Positions 7,592-16,668 of a stretch of DNA of 64,000 bases are shown here, in pieces. Location: assembly GCA_963742955.1 (NCBI GenBank), contig CAVUOA010000008.1:1364001-1428000 (forward strand), given 5' to 3'. A program made the position numbers and the translations under genes. Numbering within the stretch: position 1 is the stretch's first letter; each line of letters begins with the position of its first letter. Source of the stretch: CAVUOA01 sp963742955 (GTDB lineage: Bacteria; Bacteroidota; Ignavibacteria; Tepidaquicellales; OLB5). The notes under the pieces are model-generated. The model was not told where the DNA came from, ran no database searches, and saw nothing but the letters and a program-made list of their open reading frames with translations.

Positions 7592-10015
7592 ATGAGAAAA
7601 ATAATATCTTTTATACTTTTTACTTTGCTGACTCCGGCCTTGGCATTTGCCGGCGAAGCCGACCTTAAGATACCGGAACTTTCTTCAAGCCAGAATGACC
7701 TGCTTATGATTGGCTTTATTGTTTGCGTGCTCGGACTGTTGTTTGGCACATACCAGTTTTTTAAGGTTAAAAAGCTAAAAGCGCACCAGTCAATGCTTGA
7801 TGTTGCGCAGATAATTTTTGAAACGTGCAAAACTTATCTTATACAGCAGGGAAAATTCCTTGCTATACTCTTTGCATTTATTGCCGCGTGTATTGCTTTT
7901 TATTTCGGTTATCTGCAGCATAACAGCTTCGGCGGAGTGCTGCTGATTTTGGGATGGACGGTTATCGGTATACTCGGCTCTTACAGCGTTGCATGGTTCG
8001 GAATAAGAATGAATACTCTGGCTAACAGCCGTATGGCTTTTGCTTCGCTTGAGCGCAAGCCCATTAAGCTGCTTAATATTCCGCTCGATGCCGGTATGAG
8101 CATCGGTGTTATGCTGATTTGCGTTGAACTGATTATGATGCTTATTATTTTGATTTTTGTCCCCCGTGAATATGCCGGCGCAAGCTTTATCGGTTTTGCA
8201 ATAGGAGAATCGCTCGGCGCAAGCGCGCTCAGAATTGCCGGCGGTATCTTTACTAAAATTGCGGATATCGGCTCTGATTTGATGAAAATTGTATTCAAGA
8301 TTAAAGAAGATGACCCCAGAAATCCCGGAGTTATTGCCGATTGTACAGGTGATAATGCAGGAGACAGTGTAGGACCCACGGCTGACGGGTTTGAAACCTA
8401 CGGTGTTACAGGTGTAGCTTTAATCAGTTTTATAGTGCTTGCAGTTTCATCGGTTGAATACCAGACCGAACTGCTGACATGGATTTTCGCAATGAGGATT
8501 CTTATGATTATTACATCGATTGTTTCGTTCTGGGTTAATAAAGCAGTCAGCAAGGTAAGATACGGAAATAAAGATGACATCGATTTTGAAGCGCCCCTGA
8601 CATCACTGGTATGGATTACCTCAGGACTTTCGATGATAGTTACTTTTGTAATCAGCAATATATTAATCGGTCATCTTCCCCATAACTTGTGGCTGATACT
8701 TTCAATTATTATCAGCTGCGGCACACTTGGCGCAGCGCTGATACCGGAGTTTACAAAAATATTCACAAGCCCCAAATCAAAGCATGTTAACGAAATTGTT
8801 CAGGCATCACGCGAAGGCGGCGCATCGCTGACAATTCTTTCGGGACTGGTTGCAGGAAATTTCAGCGCCTTTTGGCAAGGCATTGTTTTCTTTGTGCTAA
8901 TGTTTGTTGCCTACTTCGCAAGCCAGCAGAACCTTGACCAGTTCATGATGTATCCTTCAATATTTGCTTTCGGTCTTGTTGCTTTCGGTTTTCTCGGCAT
9001 GGGTCCTGTTACAATTGCTGTAGACAGCTACGGACCTGTAACCGATAACGCTCAATCGATTTATGAGCTTTCTTTAATTGAGGAAAATAAAAACGCAACT
9101 GCTGAAATTGAAAAAGATTTTGGATTTAAACCCGATTTTGAAAAAGCAAAATATTATCTCGAGGCAAATGACGGCGCCGGAAACACATTTAAAGCTACAG
9201 CGAAACCCGTGCTGATTGGTACGGCGGTTGTCGGCGCTACCACGATGATATTTTCTCTGATTCTGCTCATTAAACAAAATCTCGGCATTGCCCCCGAAGC
9301 GGTATTGAATATACTTAACCCGTACTCAATTCTCGGACTTCTTTGCGGCGGCGCGGTGATTTACTGGTTCACAGGCGCATCAATGCAGGCTGTTACAACG
9401 GGCGCATACAGGGCAGTGGAATATATTAAGAAAAACATACAGCTTGATGAAACCGCGAGCAAAAGCGCTTCGACAGAAAAATCAAAAGAGGTAGTTAAAA
9501 TTTGCACACAGTATGCTCAAACAGGCATGCTGAATATTTTTATTGCCATATTTTCCTTCGCTCTTGCATTTGCATTTTTCTCAGCGCCTGGTGATTTAAC
9601 CGGAGCGCTTGACCCTGCAGCAAAAGCAAAGCTCAGCGCAGCTGCTTCATTTTTTGTCTTCTATCTCATTTCGATTGCTGTGTTTGGTTTATTTCAGGCT
9701 ATATTTATGGCTAACGCAGGAGGCGCTTGGGATAATGCCAAGAAGGTTGTTGAAATCGATTTGAAGGAAAAAGGCACACCGCTCCATGATGCAACTATAG
9801 TTGGTGATACTGTCGGCGACCCGTTTAAGGATACTTCTTCGGTTGCGTTGAACCCGATTATTAAGTTTACAACATTATTCGGCTTGCTTGCTATGGAAAT
9901 AGCAATTTCCCCGGGTTTCAGGGAAGTGGCATCGATAGTGGGATTAGTATTTTTCTTAACAGCGCTGTATTTTGTGTGGCGCTCATTCTATAAAATGAGA
10001 ATTAAGAAAAGTTAA
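7592..10015 (+). CDS. hppA: Membrane-bound proton/cation-translocating pyrophosphatase
   Basis: An 807-residue polytopic membrane protein that couples hydrolysis of pyrophosphate to ion pumping. The acidic catalytic clusters are present: EDDPRNPGVIADCTGDNAGD near residue 240 (D-x3-D-x3-D) and GDTVGDPFKDTSSVALNP near residue 740. The motif GNTFKATAK near residue 530 has Lys where K+-dependent enzymes have Ala, which points to a K+-independent enzyme; the third following position is not the canonical Thr, so the subtype is uncertain. An N-terminal signal-like segment precedes the first membrane helices, as in other Bacteroidota-type versions. It follows rplY and pth. Confidence 0.95.
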   Translation: MRKIISFILFTLLTPALAFAGEADLKIPELSSSQNDLLMIGFIVCVLGLLFGTYQFFKVKKLKAHQSMLDVAQIIFETCKTYLIQQGKFLAILFAFIAACIAFYFGYLQHNSFGGVLLILGWTVIGILGSYSVAWFGIRMNTLANSRMAFASLERKPIKLLNIPLDAGMSIGVMLICVELIMMLIILIFVPREYAGASFIGFAIGESLGASALRIAGGIFTKIADIGSDLMKIVFKIKEDDPRNPGVIADCTGDNAGDSVGPTADGFETYGVTGVALISFIVLAVSSVEYQTELLTWIFAMRILMIITSIVSFWVNKAVSKVRYGNKDDIDFEAPLTSLVWITSGLSMIVTFVISNILIGHLPHNLWLILSIIISCGTLGAALIPEFTKIFTSPKSKHVNEIVQASREGGASLTILSGLVAGNFSAFWQGIVFFVLMFVAYFASQQNLDQFMMYPSIFAFGLVAFGFLGMGPVTIAVDSYGPVTDNAQSIYELSLIEENKNATAEIEKDFGFKPDFEKAKYYLEANDGAGNTFKATAKPVLIGTAVVGATTMIFSLILLIKQNLGIAPEAVLNILNPYSILGLLCGGAVIYWFTGASMQAVTTGAYRAVEYIKKNIQLDETASKSASTEKSKEVVKICTQYAQTGMLNIFIAIFSFALAFAFFSAPGDLTGALDPAAKAKLSAAASFFVFYLISIAVFGLFQAIFMANAGGAWDNAKKVVEIDLKEKGTPLHDATIVGDTVGDPFKDTSSVALNPIIKFTTLFGLLAMEIAISPGFREVASIVGLVFFLTALYFVWRSFYKMRIKKS

Positions 10016-10027
10016 AATGCATTTGTC

Positions 10028-10047
10028 ATTCCCGCGAAGGTGGGAAT
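10028..10047. repeat. Dispersed CCCGCGAAGG hairpin repeat
   Basis: An ATTCCC-GCGAAGG-TGGGAAT hairpin core, one of a dispersed family also seen at 20525-20544, 20652-20671 and 59363-59382, always between genes. Confidence 0.6.
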
Positions 10048-10150
10048 CCAGTATCGCAAGCAGCTTTTTGTTGATGGTGACCACCTAGTACTGCCCGAGT
10101 TATCTGGGTAGGGGTGGCAGCGATACCTACATATTGGGGTATAAAATAAA

Positions 10151-10182
10151 ATTTGTCCTACGACTTTAAGTCATAGGACGAA
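10151..10182 (-). terminator. Intrinsic terminator after the CBM9/beta-barrel gene
   Basis: A hairpin with arms GTCCTAcGACTT and AAGTCaTAGGAC. Read on the minus strand it is followed by an AAATTTTATTTTAT tract. It lies just beyond the stop of the minus-strand gene at 10208 and may also serve the convergent hppA. Confidence 0.6.
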
Positions 10183-10207
10183 TCCTAAAAATAAGGTGTA
10201 AGTTAGT

Positions 10208-12259
10208 TTAAAAATTAAACTCGTAACCTACCTTAAATACCCGCTGGGTATTCTGCAGCTTGTTGCCCTGCAGGTTCAGCACAAGGTAAACGTTGCTTCC
10301 GGCAAAGAATTCATACTGCAGAAGCGAATTCCACAGCGCAAGCTGGCGGTATGTGTCTTTCTGGAAGAATGAGCGCAGGTATAGCTTATCAATTATTCTC
10401 CAGTCCATTCTTACGCTGTAGATAGTCTGTTTTATATCGAAGAACTCGCGGTAGCTTATGTTTCCCTGAAGCCTCAGGTTTTTTATAAAGCTTAGGTTAA
10501 TGTTTGCGTAAGGATTTCTCAGGAACGTGCCAAAATATGTTCCGAAGAAATAACCGAAGCTCAGTGAGTTTGGACCGAGCAGGAATTTAATATCATGTTC
10601 CTGGAGGAAATTTCTCCTGGTAATCAGGTTGCCGTTTACGTCATTGTCATTCGGGTAATTTATTTCGAAATAATGACTCAGGTTAAACCAGTTGGTAACA
10701 TTATAATTTACGTTTAGTGTACCTCTATCCTGGTATTTAAACCTGTCTGAAAGCCTTCTTGCAGTGTAGTAACCGGTGTTAATGTTAATATTGGTAAATG
10801 TTTTTGAATTACGCACGAAGTTGTACCCGACATCGAAATTAAAATCGTGGTAATCATTCCCGTAATTGGTGAAAGCAGTAGACGACTCGAAATTCTTATC
10901 ATACCTTGAGTATGACAGGTCAGAATAAAATCCGCCCGCGTTATCGAACTCATAATACAAATAACCGTAATATGCGTTGCCGGGGTCACCATTGCTATTG
11001 TATGTTCTTACGTACTGCGGTATAAATCTTAACCGGTAGGGGAGATATACTTTTCCGTCAATCCCGATGATTTTTTCCTGGGTGCTGGTAACGTGGTTAT
11101 CGGAATACATAAATAATCCCCCGATGTTAAAATCAGGCAGGTTAAAGCGCGGTCTTGCTATGAAATACTGCTTTGATTTTTCAGTGCTGTCCTTAAAATC
11201 ATATTTTGGCTCGTTAACATAGGTAACTCCGGCTTTAAATAAGTTGCTTCTGTAAGTGTAGTTTGCTCCGTAATCAATGCTGTCAATGGCGCGTGTGTAG
11301 AATAGGTTTATCGGAGTATTATACATGTCTAAATCTTTGCTGAAAAACGGACGTTTTTCATTCAGGAAAATCGGGCGGTTGTAGAACGTATAAGTATAGG
11401 GGTCGGCTTCAAGTGTTGACTGGTCGGTAAACACTGTTGCGCGGAGCTTGTGTTTATCAAGGCTGATTGTTGCATCGCCGCCTAATCCAAGACCGAACTT
11501 TTCATTGTTGAATTTCTTAATTGTTGTAAACGGTGTTAAGCTGAAATCGAGGTTCAGTCTTTCATCAAACGGCTGTTTAAGCTGGAACTGGTATGTGTTT
11601 TTCAGGCTGAGCAGTTCACTGTTAGGAATAAGTGAGTAGTAATAGTAGCCTCCTCCACCGGGTTTATACCCGAACATTTGAATGTCTATTCCTATTTGAT
11701 TTTTGTTTTTATTCTGAAGCTTATCAACCGGAATTTTTATTTCGCTTTCTATATAGCCTGCTTCACCGTCTTTAGGCATTTTGTATATAGTGGTTTTGCT
11801 TTCCCAGCGCCAGTCCCATTCCGATGATGTGTTCTTCTGGTTGTACACAATCATATCGCGCTGGTTGGTGCCGAAGTTGAAAACAAATATATATCCGTTC
11901 TGTCCTTTATCTTCAAGGTCAAGTAAAATAAAAAATTCATTTTCTTCGGCAGTGCTCTGGTCTCTTGTAAGAGACTGGACAAGGATTTTTCCCTTAGGCC
12001 AGTACCTGAATGCAAAATAAAGGGCATCCCTGGTTTGCTTTATATAAACAATGGTGCTGTCATAAATTTTATCTTCTGTTCTCGGAATCATCATATAGAA
12101 GTTCGAAAATACCTTTGCATCCCGCCACTCGCTGTCGTTTATCTTGCCGTCAATGGTCGGCGCAGAGGCTTCTTCAGTATAGCTCGTTTGAGAGTAAGCA
12201 CCTGCTGATGCAAAAAAGATTATAGTTAGGGCGTAAAATACTAAGGGTATTTTCTTCAT
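10208..12259 (-). CDS. CBM9-like / DUF5916-type outer-membrane protein
   Basis: A 683-residue secreted protein with a signal peptide (about 1-23, ending AYSQ). The N-terminal part (about 30-210) resembles the carbohydrate-binding family 9-like fold, with PTIDGKINDSEWRDA, YFAFRYWPKG and an EFFILLDLEDKGQNGYIFVFN-type strand pair. The rest (about 230-683) is rich in alternating aromatic strands and ends with KVGYEFNF, consistent with a beta-barrel. This two-part layout is known in Bacteroidota as DUF5916-type proteins of unclear role. It lies 118 bp downstream of an ECF sigma/anti-sigma pair on the same strand and could be part of that regulon (inference). Confidence 0.78.
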   Translation of the reverse strand: MKKIPLVFYALTIIFFASAGAYSQTSYTEEASAPTIDGKINDSEWRDAKVFSNFYMMIPRTEDKIYDSTIVYIKQTRDALYFAFRYWPKGKILVQSLTRDQSTAEENEFFILLDLEDKGQNGYIFVFNFGTNQRDMIVYNQKNTSSEWDWRWESKTTIYKMPKDGEAGYIESEIKIPVDKLQNKNKNQIGIDIQMFGYKPGGGGYYYYSLIPNSELLSLKNTYQFQLKQPFDERLNLDFSLTPFTTIKKFNNEKFGLGLGGDATISLDKHKLRATVFTDQSTLEADPYTYTFYNRPIFLNEKRPFFSKDLDMYNTPINLFYTRAIDSIDYGANYTYRSNLFKAGVTYVNEPKYDFKDSTEKSKQYFIARPRFNLPDFNIGGLFMYSDNHVTSTQEKIIGIDGKVYLPYRLRFIPQYVRTYNSNGDPGNAYYGYLYYEFDNAGGFYSDLSYSRYDKNFESSTAFTNYGNDYHDFNFDVGYNFVRNSKTFTNININTGYYTARRLSDRFKYQDRGTLNVNYNVTNWFNLSHYFEINYPNDNDVNGNLITRRNFLQEHDIKFLLGPNSLSFGYFFGTYFGTFLRNPYANINLSFIKNLRLQGNISYREFFDIKQTIYSVRMDWRIIDKLYLRSFFQKDTYRQLALWNSLLQYEFFAGSNVYLVLNLQGNKLQNTQRVFKVGYEFNF

Positions 12260-12377
12260 AAAAGAAATTTTATAGATTATAAATGATATTTCCTATACCG
12301 TATTCGGAGCAGAATTAGAAACATTCTGCCGAATTTTTTATAAGGGCGATTCAGATTTCCGCATTTTTTGCGTTGAA

Positions 12378-14252
12378 TTATTTATCATGATTATTCTCAG
12401 GCTCATTCTTTTTAGACGGCTCCGTTGCTTCGTTAGTTTCAACATCAAAAGATTCAACTTCAGGTGTTTCAACATCTGGTGCTTCAACATCTGGCGCTTC
12501 AACATCAGGCGCTTCAACATCAGGCGGCTCAACCTTCAGAGATTCCAGGTTATCAAAGTTGAAATTATACTTGTAATTCTTCCAGTAATCTTTGTATTTT
12601 TCTTTGTATTCATTTTCTCTTTCTTTCAGTTCATCCCGGCGATCCTTATCTCTTTCTTTTAGTTCTTCTTTTCGTTCGTCTTCTCTTTCCTTCAGTTCTT
12701 CATCCCGTTCTTTCTGACGGTCTTTAAGTTCTTCCTGGCGCTCTTTCTGCTCTTCCATTCTATCCTGCATTCTCTCGTTCAATCTTTCCATTCTATCCTG
12801 CAGTTTTTCCATTTCACGGTCTATGCGGTCACCGTTTTTCTCCAGCTCTTCGTTTGCTTTCTCCAGGCTTTCCTGAACGGATTTCTCAATCAGGTCATTT
12901 GGAATAACTATCATCTTGTTAAGATTTTCAAGTTTATCCATGTGTTTCTCGATGTTTTCCTGTATTTGCTGCTGAAGCTCTTCATTAAACTGCCCATTAT
13001 CATATTCATCTTTCGGGAGCTTGGAAAGGTTTTCCCTTAGTTCCTTGCTCATGTTCTTAAGGTTTTCCTGCAGCTCTTTCATATTCTGCTGCATTTCTTC
13101 TTTCCATTCCTTCTGGAACTTCTGAATCCATTCGTTCAAATCTTTTGCATCGAAGTTAGGAACGCTGTCCCTGGGAATATCCCTGGGAGCGGGAGTATAC
13201 TGTGTGATATGGTTGTACAGCTTTGTCTTGTTAGAAGCATCAACCCTGGGAAGAAGGTTAATAAGCGTAACCATATCTGATTTTTTGGAATTTTTTATTA
13301 TAGCTTCAACTTCTTTATCGCCGCCTTTTTCAAAGTCATATTTCATTAAAGCGTCTTTTAATGCAGCCGAAGTATTTTCCCTGAATGGCGTTCCGGGTCC
13401 TATACCGGCTTTGGCAAGGCAGAACTTCCCTTCGGGTACCAGTGATTCTCTTCCGTTTGACTGAAGCGAAACCATTCCCTGTTTTACATACAATATTCCG
13501 TCACCGTTTTGCGAAACAGTGTAGGTATATGCGCATCCGAGGTCAATTGCGGTTGCCGATTTTGAATCTACATAGAACGTTCTCGGCTTAGCGTCTATAT
13601 TTGCGTTTATTGTTCCGTACACAAGGTCAATCCTGTGTTCATCAGTTTCACTTTTGGTAATTCTGAGTTTTGAATTAGGCTCAATGGTAACTGTACCTAG
13701 GCCCGGAACATTCAGCAGCGCCCTTGATGAGTCTTTGGTTTCAAGCCAATCGCCGACTTTAAGGCTGTCTGTATCGCCTATAATGTTTGCCGCTGCTATT
13801 GTAATTCCGCTTAACCTGTTTACTTTCCAGTAAGGTGTCATTACTTTATCCAGAAGCGGCGTATTTCTGTTTAAAAAAAGCGAAGGCAGCAGTGCAATCA
13901 GAACCATAGCTGCTATCAAAGCTATGGCCCCGTATTTTAAGTAACTATTTTTTTTATAATTCTCCGTGTATTCGCTGTAGTCTTCACGGTTTGCTTTTTT
14001 TAAGTCAAATATTTTTTTCTTTCCGCCGTTTCCGGTTGAAATTCTTGATTCTATATTTGCCCACAGGTCATGCATGGGCATTGCTTCTTTCGGAAGTGTG
14101 CTGACTGTTTCCAGAAGCTTTACCGTTTCGGTATATTCTTTTCTGCAGGATTCGCATTCCTGCATGTGAAGCTCAAATTCCTTTTTTGGGGCGGAGGAAA
14201 TTGCGCCATCGATGTATTCATCGATTAATATTTCGAATTCATTGCATTTCAT
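12378..14252 (-). CDS. Membrane anti-sigma factor with FecR-like domain and long coiled coil
   Basis: A 624-residue protein. Residues 1-45 hold an anti-sigma zinc-finger motif (C3, H29, C33, C36, H-x3-C-x2-C). A transmembrane helix lies near 97-120, and a FecR-like beta domain near 150-270 (VKVGDWLETKDSSRALL, VTIEPNSKLRI). Then comes an extremely charged coiled coil (about 370-560, full of KERE/KELKERE blocks) and a C-terminal run of PDVEA pentapeptide repeats. It overlaps the sigma factor gene by 4 bases and is expected to hold that sigma factor inactive at the membrane. The coil plus acidic-repeat tail is unusual for a FecR-type protein, and its role is unknown. Confidence 0.85.
   Translation of the reverse strand: MKCNEFEILIDEYIDGAISSAPKKEFELHMQECESCRKEYTETVKLLETVSTLPKEAMPMHDLWANIESRISTGNGGKKKIFDLKKANREDYSEYTENYKKNSYLKYGAIALIAAMVLIALLPSLFLNRNTPLLDKVMTPYWKVNRLSGITIAAANIIGDTDSLKVGDWLETKDSSRALLNVPGLGTVTIEPNSKLRITKSETDEHRIDLVYGTINANIDAKPRTFYVDSKSATAIDLGCAYTYTVSQNGDGILYVKQGMVSLQSNGRESLVPEGKFCLAKAGIGPGTPFRENTSAALKDALMKYDFEKGGDKEVEAIIKNSKKSDMVTLINLLPRVDASNKTKLYNHITQYTPAPRDIPRDSVPNFDAKDLNEWIQKFQKEWKEEMQQNMKELQENLKNMSKELRENLSKLPKDEYDNGQFNEELQQQIQENIEKHMDKLENLNKMIVIPNDLIEKSVQESLEKANEELEKNGDRIDREMEKLQDRMERLNERMQDRMEEQKERQEELKDRQKERDEELKEREDERKEELKERDKDRRDELKERENEYKEKYKDYWKNYKYNFNFDNLESLKVEPPDVEAPDVEAPDVEAPDVETPEVESFDVETNEATEPSKKNEPENNHDK
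12470..12545 (-). repeat. In-gene DVEAP pentapeptide tandem repeat
   Basis: A tandem 15-base repeat encoding about five to six copies of P-D-V-E-A (later copies PDVET, PEVES) near the C-terminus of the anti-sigma protein. Repeat number here is likely to vary between strains. Confidence 0.75.
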
Positions 14253-14833
14253 TTTGAAAGTTCCTCCCGTAATATTTTTCTCGCCCTGTGTAAATGCGCT
14301 TTTGATGTGCCTGTTTCTATATTCATCAGTTCCGCTATTTCTTTGTGCTGGTATCCTTCTATATCATGCAGAATCAAAACAGCTTTTGCCTGTTCAGGAA
14401 GTCCGGAAATTGCTTTTTCTAAATCAATGTTAGTGTTGAAGTGATATTCCGGTTTTTCACCCTGCCTGTCAAATTTCAGAACATCATCTGTCTGGACAAA
14501 ACGCTGCATGAATCTTTTTTCTGTCCGCTTCTGGGTTAAAAACTCGTTCACCGCAATGCTGTGAAGCCATGTTGTGAATTTGCTTTCGCCCCTGAATTTG
14601 TGAAGATTCTCCCAGGCTTTTACAAACACATCCTGTGTTATCTCTTCGGCTAACTGTGGATTGGTGGACATCCTTAAACAAAAAGCATATATGCGGTTTA
14701 CGTTAGTATCGAATAATTGCCTGAAACCTGAACTATCACCCTGCTGTGCTTTTTTCACCAGCTCAATTTCGTTGTAAGTTGTTTCCACTACAAACTCCGT
14801 AACGTTATTTTGTCCAATTGGTTCAGCGAGCAT
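14249..14833 (-). CDS. RNA polymerase ECF sigma factor
   Basis: A 194-residue ECF sigma-70 protein. Region 2 (about 25-95) shows FRQLFDTNVNRIYAFCLRM, then ELAEEITQDVFVKAWENL-like sequence. Region 4 (about 135-190) shows LPEQAKAVLILHDIEGYQHKEI, then a HTH with GTSKAHLHRARKIL. Together these bind the -10 and -35 elements of target promoters. The downstream overlapping gene encodes its presumed membrane anti-sigma factor. The ATG at 14833 gives the usual N-terminal length plus about 15 residues. Confidence 0.93.
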   Translation of the reverse strand: MLAEPIGQNNVTEFVVETTYNEIELVKKAQQGDSSGFRQLFDTNVNRIYAFCLRMSTNPQLAEEITQDVFVKAWENLHKFRGESKFTTWLHSIAVNEFLTQKRTEKRFMQRFVQTDDVLKFDRQGEKPEYHFNTNIDLEKAISGLPEQAKAVLILHDIEGYQHKEIAELMNIETGTSKAHLHRARKILREELSK

Positions 14834-14992
14834 TTTCTTTGGGTTTTTCTATACATTAAGACGCCTCCATAGCGGAAAAGGTTTATTTAATCATTAATTA
14901 TAGGTGTGCTTATTTTCAGAAGGGCGAAAACAGCTAAGCATCACAAAAATAGGTAAAAAACCCTCATTTTGAAACAGATGCAAAATTAACAC

Positions 14993-15021
14993 TTGACAAA
15001 CGGGTTTTTATATATTATCTT
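14993..15021 (+). promoter_or_regulatory. Promoter of the membrane-protein/wHTH pair
   Basis: A TTGACA box at 14993-14998 lies upstream of a TATATTATCTT stretch at 15011-15021; several -10 alignments are possible (14-17 bp spacing). It precedes the gene starting at 15064 and abuts an inverted repeat at 15021-15039. Confidence 0.55.
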
Positions 15022-15039
15022 ACTTTAAAATATAAAGTA
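15021..15039. promoter_or_regulatory. Putative operator dyad
   Basis: A perfect 7-bp inverted repeat, TACTTTA-AAATA-TAAAGTA, immediately downstream of the -10 region. The position suits repression by the winged-helix protein encoded by the second gene of this pair (inference). Confidence 0.45.
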
Positions 15040-15063
15040 CTTTAATAAAACAAGGGGAAAATA

Positions 15064-15591
15064 ATGGAAAAACAGCAAGCAGAATTAGAAATTAACATGA
15101 TTAAGCAAATCATGGATGATTCAAGGAAAATAGTTGTTGATGACGGTAAAGGTTACATTATATGGGGAATTCTTATTGTCATTGGTTTACTCGGAACCTA
15201 TTTTCTGATACTGGAGAAACTTAGCAATTATATTGGCTGGGTTTGGCTGGGCTCAATCGGGTTAGGATGGATTTACACATTGTTAAAGCATTTCAGAAAA
15301 ACTTACCGGAAACGAGTGCAGACTTTTGCAGGAAAAATTCTTGGCGCAGTTTGGTTATCATGCGGCATTGCAATGACAATGATTGGTTTTGTCGGGACCG
15401 GTACAGGGGCAATAGGCGCATATTCAATTTCACCGATGATGTCGGTAATTCTGGGAGTTGCTTATTTTGTAAGCGGAATTGTTTACGGCCAGCCATGGAT
15501 AAAAAACCTGGCTTATGGATGGTGGGCAGGCGCTATTGCTACTTTTATACTCACCGGCAGAGAATCGCTTATTAATCTTTCGCGTTTATGA
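15064..15591 (+). CDS. Multi-pass membrane protein paired with a wHTH regulator
   Basis: A 175-residue protein with a short polar N-terminus (MEKQQAELEINMIKQIMDDS) and about five hydrophobic helices (around 30-55, 60-75, 95-110, 118-135, 140-162). No catalytic motif is visible. It has an AAGGGG ribosome binding site and precedes a small winged-helix regulator by 73 bp. Small membrane proteins paired with a winged-helix DNA-binding protein are common in Bacteroidota and usually form autoregulated units; the function is unknown. Confidence 0.75.
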   Translation: MEKQQAELEINMIKQIMDDSRKIVVDDGKGYIIWGILIVIGLLGTYFLILEKLSNYIGWVWLGSIGLGWIYTLLKHFRKTYRKRVQTFAGKILGAVWLSCGIAMTMIGFVGTGTGAIGAYSISPMMSVILGVAYFVSGIVYGQPWIKNLAYGWWAGAIATFILTGRESLINLSRL

Positions 15592-15664
15592 TGATTGCCC
15601 TGCAGATAATACCGGGAATCTTAATTATATAAAAAATTTAAAAAAGAATACTCGGCTAATTTAA

Positions 15665-15970
15665 ATGGATAATTTTGATTACCAGAATATTGATGATGTA
15701 ATTCATTCAAGAATACGTACCGCAATAATGGCTGTATTAATTACAGTAGAAGAAGCGGAGTTTACTTTTATCCGCGAAAAAATTAATGCAACAGACGGCA
15801 ACCTGAGCGTCCATTTAAAAAAGCTTGAAGAAAATAATTACATCACAGTTACAAAGAAATTTATCAACCGTAAACCTCATTCTTCTTACAAAATCACCGA
15901 AAAGGGTAGGAAGGCTTTTGAAGATTATATTAAAACGCTCGAAAATATCATTAAAGGGAGCCAAAAATAG
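15665..15970 (+). CDS. Winged-helix DNA-binding transcriptional regulator
   Basis: A 101-residue single-domain protein matching the small winged-helix family related to MarR/ArsR. IHSRIRTAIMAVL begins the fold. The recognition helix is near TDGNLSVHLKKLEENNYI, and the wing VTKKFINRKPHSSYKITEKG is followed by RKAFEDYI. It probably represses its own operon through the dyad at 15021-15039. It is followed by a separate promoter for the YhbD-like gene. Confidence 0.88.
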   Translation: MDNFDYQNIDDVIHSRIRTAIMAVLITVEEAEFTFIREKINATDGNLSVHLKKLEENNYITVTKKFINRKPHSSYKITEKGRKAFEDYIKTLENIIKGSQK

Positions 15971-15974
15971 GGTA

Positions 15975-16003
15975 TTGACAACGTAACAATGTTTTGTTAT
16001 ATT
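15975..16003 (+). promoter_or_regulatory. Strong promoter with dyad in the spacer (YhbD-like operon)
   Basis: TTGACA (15975-15980), exactly 17 bp, then TATATT (15998-16003). Inside the spacer lies a perfect inverted repeat TAACAA-TGTT-TTGTTA at 15984-15999 that touches the -10 box. A dyad between the boxes is the binding position typical of MerR-type regulators, and the next gene encodes a MerR-like protein, so autoregulation is likely (inference). Confidence 0.7.
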
Positions 16004-16027
16004 TGTATCGAAAGGAAAATTTGAAAA

Positions 16028-16649
16028 ATGGAACAGAATTTAATATCAAAAAAGGAACTGCTTGATTTAACGGGCATTTCCTACGGGCAATTGTACAGAT
16101 GGAAGCGCAAAAACCTTATCCCTGAAGAGTGGTTTATTAAAAAATCTTCTTTTACGGGACAGGAAACTTTCTTTCCCAAAAGAGAAAATCATCGATAGAA
16201 TCGGTAAAATCATGAACATGAAAGGTGATTTATCACTTGATGATATCGCCGATGCAGTTTCTCCGGTGCCGGTATTGATGACTCTTACCAAAGATGAGCT
16301 GAAAGAACACGGAATTATTACCGATATAACCCTGAATCTTTATTTAGAGATGTATCCTGATACTGTGCAGTTCACTTTTGAAAAGCTTCTTAGTCTTTAC
16401 ATTGCCAATAAGCTCTTCGAGTCCGGTGAAATCAGCATCGAAGAAGGCAGGCTCCTGCTTGAAGTTATGGAGAACAATTATTCCGCTTTAAACGGACGCG
16501 GCGGAAATGTTTACATCATCCGCAAATCCGGCGTAACAGTATGCATCCTTGAAGCAGGTGATAAAGAAATATTTTTTGACCAAACGGCTAAGATTGCCGC
16601 GGTTGAAAATATTTCAAGATGCATAGAAGAATTAAAAAATAAAATTTAA
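16028..16649 (+). CDS. YhbD-like (DUF4004) MerR-type regulator, one frameshift
   Basis: The frame starts with ATG at 16028, outside the longest open frame. It encodes [21 protein letters not shown], then [20 protein letters not shown], the N-terminal MerR-like helix-turn-helix of the YhbD family. The frame is broken near 16171-16181; removing one base of the TTTCCCAAAA stretch restores [20 protein letters not shown] and the rest (continuing from 16212). The corrected protein is about 206 residues. In Bacillus, yhbD lies beside the bactofilin-like yhbE and yhbF, and here too a bactofilin-like gene follows. The shift is probably a consensus error, since both halves are well conserved. Confidence 0.8.
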
Positions 16650-16668
16650 GAACGGAGATAAATTTAAA

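Noticed and set aside
12387..12662. Plus-strand frame opposite the DVEAP repeats
   Set aside because: It arises from reading the repeat backwards (RFNIRRFN pattern) and has no start signals.
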